From positions 5,603,001 to 5,667,000 of the forward strand of contig OX335652.1 in the NCBI GenBank assembly GCA_946894095.1: a stretch of 64,000 nucleotides of DNA, in the 5' to 3' direction. Each line of letters starts with the position of its first letter. The stretch's first letter is position 1. The DNA is from Incurvaria masculella. Lineage: Eukaryota > Arthropoda > Insecta > Lepidoptera > Incurvariidae. The position numbers were made by a program, and so were the translations under genes. The notes under the pieces were generated by a model. The model was not told the origin of the DNA and ran no database searches. It saw only the letters and a list, made by a program, of their open reading frames with translations. This document shows positions 56,537 to 64,000 of this stretch, in pieces.

Positions 56537-56904
56537 ATCCAATGCGATGATACCAATCCAGGCCGGCTTAAACCCTACCACCCATTTAGAGCTTCGTTGA
56601 CATTTGGTGGGTATTTAAAAAAAAAAACATTTGCCGCCAGAACCTTTCTGCACTTGCACTGCTTTGTTGCTTACCTAGTAGGTAAGTAACGTGTAACCTT
56701 GGTAAGTTTTCCATGGACTCCAACTCACAACGAGCCTCAACATCGAAAACAGTAACCCATCTCAAACCTGACTGCATCCAGAGATGCTATACCTTGACAA
56801 AATACGCATATAAAGCGGCAAGTGGTTCGAAAGTTGTAAGAATTTAACACTCACTACTCACCCCTCTGGTAATGAAGCGTTATATTATGTAGCCTATAAT
56901 TTTT

Positions 56905-57065
56905 GAGTAGAATCAGGCTAGACGTAGATACAATCCGCATCTAAATCGAGTAATTGGTTCTCAAGGATTTTATTCTATTGATCCCACCTCTGGCGGTTTA
57001 GCATGATGCCAAGTAGTCCTAAAGTTGCGGGAAATATCAAGCCGTATTTAGGTACAATCAATAAA
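56905..57065 (+). repeat. TTTAGCGTGATG repeat, copy 3
   Basis: CCGCATCTAAATCGAGTAAT, TGGTTCTCAAGGATTTTATT, CACCTCTGGCGGTTTAGC, ATGATGCCAAGTAGTCC and TAAAGTTGCGGG align in order with 26345-26520. Confidence 0.7.
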
Positions 57066-57339
57066 AGTAAGCGCCTCCGCTGCCCCCCGTCTACAAACGA
57101 AATATCTTTTAAAACAAAACAACTTATTCCATGAACAACCCTTACACATTTATTATTAGTAGAGATTTTACATTATTATTGCTGTTATGTTATTCACATT
57201 ATTATAAATGAACCAAAACAACCAAAAAAAGACCAATTAATTAATTACAACCTATAATAATTTTAATAAAAACAATGTATCTTTTTGTACGTGTAACTCA
57301 TAACCAAAAAAAACCTGCCAATAAATAACCTTGGGCCTA

Positions 57340-57650
57340 TATTACTTTAAGTGCAATGCGGTTTTAAAAAAATCGCTAGTGCCTTGAAAAATCGCCAAAC
57401 GGACACAACTGTCAATGACGTCTGCCCTCACGCGTCTGCCCGTGCTCGGGTAGCGCACTCAGCCATGAGCGACTTCTTCGCCCACCTCACTCGCCCCCGT
57501 CGGACCACCAGCCCCGTCCCCCCCCCCCCATCCATCCCCATCGCCCCCGCCATCGCCACCGGTTGGTGTGACGTAGCACCTGACTGCCGGCATCGTTTTC
57601 GCAGCCCGGTAAAAAATCGAAAGCCCATGGGCACAATATCTTTATAAATT
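57340..57650 (+). other. GC-rich block with a poly-C run and LINE-tail scrap
   Basis: A 98-codon frame on plus (57351-57647) is proline-rich because of a C-run, with no domain. At 57575-57640, GCCGGCATCGTTTTCGCAG, CCCGG and AAAGCCCATGGGCAC resemble the 33298 LINE end (GGCATGGTTTTCGCAGCC and AACCCATGGGCATCG). The right part is therefore probably a LINE relic. Confidence 0.4.
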
Positions 57651-57704
57651 GTAGCCTATGTGTTATTCTGACGTTTAAGCTATATTATTGTAAATTTTCA
57701 TTAC

Positions 57705-57795
57705 AATCCATTCAGTAGTTTTTACGTGAAAAAGTAACAAACATCCATCCATCCATTCATCCATTATTACTTTCCCCTTTACAGTATTAGTAGGA
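57705..57795 (+). repeat. Dispersed repeat 3' part, copy 2, with (ATCC)n
   Basis: CAATCCATTCAGTAGTTTTT, GAAAAAGTAACAAACATCC, an ATCC run and TTACTTTCCCCTTTACAG match 27070-27155 in order. Confidence 0.5.
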
Positions 57796-59324
57796 TTTTA
57801 TTGCCAGATTTTTTTTATCAGAAAAACTTAAAGCACAGAGCAAAGAACGAACGAAAAAGCAACCCTCAATACGAAGTAATAAATAATTGTACATAATTAC
57901 AACTAACAAAGTTGCTTCTACAAAAATAAACATAGTATTAAACGTCTTTTCTGGTATAAAATCCAATCTGGGATAGATGCAAGGATCAGTAATGTTTGGT
58001 GCGTGTCAATTTATATCATGTGTACATCTAGCTGTATAGGGATACGAAATTCCTGAACAAACATTGATATCATGACCCTTGAAGCAAGCCGGTCGGTCAG
58101 CAATTAAATATTTGTTGGTTTAATGAGATACCCATCGCAAAACCTGTCCTTTGTCGAAAAGTTTATGATGTGTACTTATTAATATTAACTTTTACGTTAA
58201 TAAAAGTAAATTTGCATAATTGTAAGCACAGGTCACCTTTTGTATTATAAAGTGTTTTAATCGGTTTATAAGAAGGCAAAATTAATCAAATTAAGATTGG
58301 AACAAACTCTTACTATTTTAATAGTATTTTACAATGCTCTATTCTCTCACTACTCTCCAACATATTGTGATTATATTTTGCAACTTATTGCAGATGTGCT
58401 TGATTATATTAGTGAAAATCGCATCTAAATAGAATTAGCCGTTTCATCGTGAAAATCGGCCAAACATTGTTTAAGACAGACAGACAAACACTTCCGAAAA
58501 ATAGTATTTTATCATCAGTTTCGTTAGTTTAAGAATCTTAAGATTTTTGTAAAATTCTAAAATTACAGACACGCCATTATTTTATAATTAGTAGCGAACA
58601 GATTACACAATATTAAAGAGTCGTATTCACAATATTCACAACGTATAATAGTATTTTTTATTAAATACACTTTATTTGTATGTTTTTTTATTAATACGCT
58701 TATAGAATTCTTTCATTGAATTAATTGAGTGAAACATTAGCTAATTGAATATAAGTATCAACAAATTGGTTTTAACATATTGCAAATCCAGACGGCGTAT
58801 TTTTTTTTTTGTTCATTTGAATGTAATGCAAAAGAAGGGTCTAAAATCCGCTCTATCATATTTTTGAGGCTGCGAGCCAACTTGGCATGACCAAGTGAGG
58901 CATAAAAAATCTACAACAAACCTACAACATTGTATGTAAATAATAAACGCAACAATACATTTATTGTTCATCAAAGCATGACCCATACAGATATACGCAC
59001 ACTTTTTACATTTTATTCGGTATATCTGTCACACCCACATAGTTAATAGTGAAAATCCAAGATATTGTTTTGGCATACATACATAAATGTACATACCCGG
59101 AAAGTCGGTGGAGAGGCAATTTTGTGCCACTAAGAAGAATAGGGATGAGCTACCCAAAATATCGATATCTTCTAAACATTTGCCATCGACTGCATCAAAA
59201 CATTTGAGATTGATTAGAGATGTGTGGTTTCTAATACTTACAAATACTAGTAGTCCGCATTTATTCTCGTGCATGTCTTACAATCCGATTAAGGGATTTG
59301 TCTTCCGTGGTTTTGATTCCACCT
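57796..59324. other. AT-rich non-coding stretch
   Basis: Nothing was recognised. Small inverted motifs (CAGATATAC / GTATATCTG) lie at about 58988 and 59020. Confidence 0.35.
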
Positions 59325-59512
59325 AAACCTTCCTTTTTCATTACGCCCGCCCGTTGGTACCGACGCATTAAATAAACATTGGTCGAAGCGGTAGTGAATA
59401 AATTCCCCTATTTTCCACTCAGTTTAATGTACCCGTGTAATAAACAAATGTTTTGGCATGAGACCTAGTTTCCGTAAGGTGTGTTGGGCTCTTATCACGA
59501 AAGAAGATATAA
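59325..59512 (+). repeat. Degenerate SINE body and tail
   Basis: TTGGTACCGACGCATTAAAT, TTGGTCGAAGCGGTAGTG, TTTTCCACTCAGTTTAATG and GGTGTGTTGGGCTCTTATC follow SINE order; many substitutions. Confidence 0.65.
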
Positions 59513-60914
59513 CTAACTATGTATTTCCGTTTTGTATTCATATGTTAAATACGATCAAAGCTCTGAGCAGCGCATGAAATGGATGAATCTTACAGAATAT
59601 ATAAGAACAATTTGGGTAATACATCATTCAACATAGTGTATATACCAGTGATTTTAACAGGATATACTACTGGGGTTTTTAAGTATTTAGATCTTAGATC
59701 TTTATTTTTAAGAGATTCTATTTTTAAGAGGCTTTCATATTTTAATTAAGTAATATGTAAGGTATACATTTGTGTGTTTTTCCTCAACTGAGCAGATAAT
59801 CGTGCTAAACATGGGCAAAATCCATATCAAGAAGAATATTTTCTAAGAATATTTTATTTCCATACAAGATTCTTGGGCATTTTGACTTGAGACATTATTG
59901 TCAAATTAAGATCATATTTACTTAAAAACCTCCAGACTATATATAATCTTCGCTTAAGATATTTGTGTACCTAATTGTTTACATGTTAAAATTTAAGTTC
60001 TTACTGAGACAACTTTATATGCGTTTGTAGTTAATTTACTTTTGTTTATTAGTACACAAATATAATCGTACAGTGCTCATCTCGGAATATCTGTACCCGT
60101 GTAAATGTTAAAGTTGACATAAAATAACCATTTTATTCAACGCTTATTCAACGACGAGTTAACCACGTACAATCACTCGACACAAAAATGTGGCATTACT
60201 TTTTCCCACACTACGCTCGTATACTATTGCCAGTAGCCCGAGGGCGGCGCGAAAGCCCTTAGTCAATTAATTTTTGCTATGTAGTATGCACGAGACTACG
60301 CCTAGTAGGTCTACCGAACTGCGGAAATGAGATAATATTGGGAGGGTTCTGCCATTTATTATGGGGGCACGTCACATAGTTTATCGCGCCAAAGTGCAAG
60401 TTGGAAGAGCTCGGTCGGTAGTTGAACTGTGTCTAAGATGACACAAAGAAAAGTTTGATAATTGTCTGTCCATAGATTTCCATGCTGCCTCATGTCGCAA
60501 CTATTTCGCTACCTTATGGTTGACTCGTGGACTGCTTTTATATAAGTTGTGGGTGCAGATTCAAATATACCTTAGCAGGGGAAATTTCGCATCTCTCGCT
60601 AACAGCTGAGGGGCTTATTTCAGATATAGCATGGATAATTTTAACAATTAACAATTCGAAGTCTGATTTTTATGAGCAAGGATAACGTATGCAATTTTTA
60701 AATATTTAATACAAACCTTAAGAGAAAAATTAAAACTATGTACTTGAAAATTGTAGGCCTACAGAAAGTTCTACGATATCATGTAGAGCGATAACTTCGA
60801 GCCACTCGCCCGATTTATTTGCGTATTTTATCAACATATAGCAACTCTGGGCGCAGTCACCGTTTTCGATGTTTAAGATGGCTGTAGTTCGTATTCCTAA
60901 TAAAACTTTCTAAA
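59513..60914. other. Non-coding stretch
   Basis: 60225-60450 is less AT-rich (GGGCGGCGCGAAAGCCC and similar) with no readable frame. Otherwise AT-rich. Confidence 0.3.
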
Positions 60915-61012
60915 AGTAAAGAAGGTGGTAGGGTTAATCCCGCCTTTGTTGGTTTTATATCAATTTCTATGTAGAAGTGCCAGTGCAATAAGGGTCTGCC
61001 GGCACATGCTTT
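60915..61012 (+). repeat. Small SINE fragment
   Basis: AGGTGGTAGGGTTAATCCCG, TTGGTTTTATATCAATTTC and a GTGCAATAAGGGTCTG block are remnants of the SINE body; heavily deleted. Confidence 0.5.
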
Positions 61013-61024
61013 TAAATTTCGCTT

Positions 61025-61234
61025 CCAAATGCTTACGAAGCTCTTAGTGGGAATATGTCGATGTTTATCATTAAATCATGCCATATCGGTTCAAATGATT
61101 TTCATTAAATTTGGTAGATGGATACATAGTCCTGGACCAGCCTTTTGGTGGGTTAATTTTTATACAGGAAATAATTCAGACGGAAATCAATCTAACACGA
61201 CATTGACCCGAGCGGAGCCGGGTACCGCAGCTAG
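61025..61234 (+). mobile_element. Helitron-like element, intact CTAG end
   Basis: ATATCGGTTCAAATGATTTT, GGAAATAATTCAGACGG, CATTGACCCGAGCGGAGCC, GGGTACCGCAG and CTAG (61231-61234) are followed by T. The same 3' end occurs in reverse at 3146. Non-coding; the 5' boundary is unknown. Confidence 0.55.
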
Positions 61235-61307
61235 TAATAAAATATGACAAAACCGAGTGCAGTGTACTGTCTATGAATGATGAATAAACAATGAACAATA
61301 AACATTC

Positions 61308-61965
61308 CAATCCGGTTTCAGGAAAAATAATTGCACCGAAACTGCTTAATTCGAAGTTGATGATCAGATTATAATCGCAGCTGACATAGGAAAGGGTTCT
61401 GCCTTGGTTCTGCTGTATTTCTCTAGAGCTTTCGACACACTTAACACAAATCTCCTGCTAGCAAAAATATACCACTATGGTGCATCGCCAGAAGGTATGG
61501 AATGGTTTACGAGCTTTCTCAGGGGTCGATCGCAGATAACAGGATGTCCTGATAACAATGGAGTAGCATGCAGATCAAAATCAAGAAACAGAACGCGGTG
61601 TACGGCAAGGTTCATCCCTATCACCTATTCTACACAGTCTTTATACCGCGGATATGCTGCAAATCCTGCAGCACTGTGCTGGGCACATGCTCGCGGACGA
61701 TACGCAATTTATAGCGGCATTCCCACCAAGGTAGATAACGTCTGCTGTCGACTGAATTAACTAATATCTAGCTAGACTCTTGTGCACAGTTGAAGATTAC
61801 GATCTGGTGCTAAGTCCAGATAAGTTGCAGGTAATTATTGCGGGTATGAAAACAAAGATAGACTGGATATTGGAACTTCAACCAAAAATATTAATAAATC
61901 ATACTCCAATAGATATTGTTCCTAAGGCTCGTAACTTGGGTATCATGTTTGACGGGACCTAGCAA
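61308..61965 (+). pseudogene. CR1/Jockey-type LINE reverse transcriptase, broken
   Basis: The 5' part reads QSGFRKNNCTETA, a stop, then the motif A region ALVLLYFSRAFDTLN. The usual DFSRAFD is YFSRAFD here, so the first catalytic Asp is lost. HYGASPEGMEWFTSFLRGRS follows. A frame change near 61550-61590 leads to RGVRQGSSLSPIL (motif B), ADMLQILQHC and LADDTQ (motif C, YADD changed to LADD). After another frame change it continues VEDYDLVLSPDKLQVIIAG and ARNLGIMFDGT. Domain order is that of a non-LTR reverse transcriptase from fingers to near thumb. The endonuclease and C-terminus are absent. It cannot be active. Confidence 0.85.
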
Positions 61966-62566
61966 GGTAAGTTGAGCTAGCGCCATTTGGCATACAACAG
62001 GACGAACTATTCACATTGTTGACAAAGTATTTATTTAAATAACTATGTTAATAGAATATGTTATGTTGTATGAACCAATCAAGAATTTGAGTTTAAGTTT
62101 GAGTTTGAAGAAATGTTCAAACAGCAAAACTTTGTTAAGCAGTTTGACCAAATAACATTCTTCCAGAAGGAAGCAACGTCACGCACTTTCAACACGTCTT
62201 TGCTAAGTGTTCGTGAAATGTTCCTTCAAAAATTTATATCAGAAGAGGGGCGTAAAATTGTCCTCTGCGCAGCCCTGATTTGATCGAAATCATAAGTACA
62301 TCAATAAGTCGGATTCTTCGGTTCACTTAAAAGAAAATATCCGACACGACATGGCCGCCATTACGGAAATAAGTAATGTACGTGCCGAGCGGTTCTAAGA
62401 AATGTTGCCGTGAGTGTGAAGAATTATATTTACATGAAATGATTTCTTAAAATAAATAAGGTTTTTTAATAGGGAAACTAATTTATTCTTTTTTAAGTCT
62501 ATATTTGTAACGCCTTACGATACAAAAGCGGAATATGAGGATTATCCAAGTCATCTGCTTTTTGGG
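61966..62566. other. Non-coding stretch
   Basis: Nothing was recognised. Confidence 0.3.
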
Positions 62567-63192
62567 GGATGGAGTTGTTCGCGTCCGTGGCTGCTAATAT
62601 GCACTTTGAAATGCCACACGTGTCTCCTGGGTAGTGCCAAACGAACAACAACTACGTGGTAGACAGGTCCTCCACCATGTCGTCCGGGTGAGTACCACAG
62701 GGTGTCGGTGCAATCACTCCTGATGCAGCTCGCTGCACTTGGAGGTCAGCTGCCACTTAGCCGGTCTGGTGGACTTGCGTAGAGGATCGACAGCTTGGAG
62801 TTGTGGATGCTGTACACACTCTCCCTTTGAAGCCAATGTGCTGTCCAGGAGTCGCGGAGATCAGGGAGACCCAGAGAAACAGGGTATCGCAGCCTGCCCG
62901 CCGAGACTAGCATAGCACTAGTCACGTTAGTAGGGGGCCCGAACCTCACATCAACCACTGTGAGGAGGCTGCCCCGGGCCAACCGGCGAATAGTCTGTAG
63001 ATGGACTCAGCGGTCCGTGTGGTACACGGTGGGGATACCGCTGTTTTTCCTGACGCAGAGGTCTGGGGGCCCTTCCGTGCTCCGCGGCTGCCGTACAGCC
63101 GTGCTAACTAGTGTGTGTGATGGCATAACCGCCTCTCTGAATTGTTCTTTCCTCTATGCCTCTTGAAACAAAAAAAAACCTTTTAAAAACCC
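62567..63192 (+). other. GC-rich leader, possibly the 5' region of the LINE that follows
   Basis: The composition changes sharply to GC-rich near 62567 and stays so into the endonuclease frame at 63193. A 68-codon plus frame (62960-63166) and a 78-codon minus frame (62746-62982) have no recognisable domain. No gag-like zinc knuckle was seen, so this may be the 5' UTR or a decayed ORF1. Confidence 0.4.
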
Positions 63193-64000
63193 ATGGCACA
63201 AAAATCAAAAAGAAAACGTTCCACTGCGGTTTTTAATAAACCCCCCAAAACTTCCTCCCCTTTTCGTGTTGACCTCGCTAACATTCGAGGTCTGCGCTCA
63301 AATTTTGTTGCCGTCTCACATCATTTAGAGTCGGCAAAACCCCACCTCCTATTTTTGACGGAGACTCAAATCTGCCAACCTGCAGACTCATCCGATCTCA
63401 CTGTCCCTGGGCATTCTCTTTACGATCGCTTTATGCCCAAGAGTGGTGTTTGCTTGTATGGTCGATCTGATGTCTCCGTCAAAAGACTTAGCCATATTGA
63501 AGACTCCCGATTCCCCGTGATATGGGTCCGTGTGAATCTTACCCACGTGGTGAGAATTTATGCTGGCCTGTATCGCTCTCCCAACCTCGGTGTCAACGAA
63601 ACCTCTGCACTCTTCGAGTACCTCAGCAGAGCGACGGACAAACTGCTCGAAGAGCTTCCTACGGCCGAAATCGTGATGGTTGGCGACTTCAACGCCAAAC
63701 ATAAGGAGTGGCTTGGCTCCACCGTCACCGATGACCCCGGTAGGGAAGCTTACAACTTGGCCATAGCTCATGGATTGTCGCAGTTGGTTTCGGGGTATAC
63801 CCGCATTCCCGACAATCCTGCGCATAAGCCTAGCTTGCTGGACCTTGTGCTGACCTCTGAACCGGCAGGATATAAGGTAAATGTGAAAGCGCCACTTGGA
63901 GGCTCTGATCACTGCCTGGTATCCTGTACAGTGCCATCGGTGTCTCTCGCGACTGGACGTGAGCCCAGTACACGCAAAGTATGGCACTACAAGTCAGCAC
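63193..64000 (+). CDS. LINE endonuclease (APE-type), open to the window end
   Basis: An uninterrupted frame of 269 codons starts at ATG 63193, just after an in-frame TAA at 63184-63186, and runs off the window. It is an apurinic-endonuclease-like domain of a non-LTR retrotransposon, which would nick target DNA to prime reverse transcription. Motifs in order: DLANIRGLRSN (27-37), LLFLTET with the catalytic Glu (52-58, E57), GLYRSP (125-130), VMVGDFNAKHKEW with Asp/Asn (161-173), SLLDLVLTS (214-222) and GGSDHCLV with the terminal His (236-243). All key positions look intact. The reverse transcriptase should follow outside the window. The clade is CR1/Jockey-like by feel (inference). The 199-codon minus frame over it is a shadow. 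Confidence 0.9.
   Translation, partial: MAQKSKRKRSTAVFNKPPKTSSPFRVDLANIRGLRSNFVAVSHHLESAKPHLLFLTETQICQPADSSDLTVPGHSLYDRFMPKSGVCLYGRSDVSVKRLSHIEDSRFPVIWVRVNLTHVVRIYAGLYRSPNLGVNETSALFEYLSRATDKLLEELPTAEIVMVGDFNAKHKEWLGSTVTDDPGREAYNLAIAHGLSQLVSGYTRIPDNPAHKPSLLDLVLTSEPAGYKVNVKAPLGGSDHCLVSCTVPSVSLATGREPSTRKVWHYKSA

Larger units (their letters stand above)
55735..56800 (-). mobile_element. SINE interrupted by a palindromic element
   Basis: Tail and 3' body lie at 55735-55915 (T-run, GACATGGATGGCTAATACC, TTCCCGAAGGAATTCGG, GAAAACACGGACAATT). The rest resumes at 56537-56800 with ATCCAATGCGATGATACC and AAACCCTACCACC. A degenerate 5S-type head follows (CAGTAACCCATCTCAAACC ends the recognisable part). 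A further small insertion lies near 56585-56675. The gap corresponds to the element at 55916-56536. Confidence 0.78.

Noticed and set aside
57351..57647. 98-codon proline-rich frame
   Set aside because: Proline content comes from a C-run; no domain, and its right end overlaps a LINE-tail relic.
63388..63987. 199-codon open frame on the minus strand
   Set aside because: It lies wholly opposite the LINE endonuclease frame, which has all its motifs; this is a shadow frame.

Overview
The window reads as AT-rich nuclear DNA of a moth or butterfly (Lepidoptera is an inference). The grounds are the density and type of dispersed repeats (5S/tRNA-headed SINEs, CTAG-ending Helitron-like elements, RTE and CR1/Jockey LINE remnants, a mariner-type element), long gene-poor stretches, and a split gene with a GT-AG intron. 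There are no bacterial operons, rRNA operons or CRISPR arrays. Almost all short open frames are chance frames or lie inside repeats. No sequence search was possible, so family names rest on recognised motifs and on comparing copies within the window.

Only one host gene is supported. Exon 1 (50716-50812) encodes a signal peptide. Exon 2 (51944-52025) continues it in frame across a 1131-bp intron. The joined product looks like the N-terminus of an insect alkaline phosphatase. The catalytic exons are not visible and must lie beyond the window.

The rest is a layered transposon landscape. (a) One SINE family has about 19 full or partial copies. One body is joined either to a tRNA-derived head (copies ending near 2304 and 39238, and at 21033 and 28648) or to a head carrying a 5S rRNA internal promoter (8480, 17342, 19139, 45085). 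(b) Six loci hold a (TCCG)n-containing repeat with the palindromic terminus GCGAGTCCGACTCGC. (c) LINE remnants are an RTE C-terminus inside a SINE (28891-29276), other 3' ends (1411, 10126, 31602, 33298, 37375, 48748), a broken reverse transcriptase (61308-61965), and an open endonuclease frame running off the right edge (63193-64000). (d) A dead mariner-type element lies at 39691-40732, with a solo end of a relative at 31135. (e) Several foldback or palindromic elements occur, notably 26529-26935 (79-bp arms), 37967-38766 (162-bp arms) and 56257-56525 (104-bp arms whose loop carries insect telomere-type TTAGG repeats). (f) Helitron-like ends lie at 3146, 18455, 37201 and 61234.

Nested insertions give relative ages: a (TCCG)n repeat in a SINE (706-1061), an RTE fragment in a SINE (28891-29276), a LINE tail in a Helitron-like element (37375-37672), and a palindromic element in a SINE (55916-56536). 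The strongest candidates for something undescribed are the hybrid tRNA/5S SINE head and the foldback elements, especially the one with a telomere-repeat loop.
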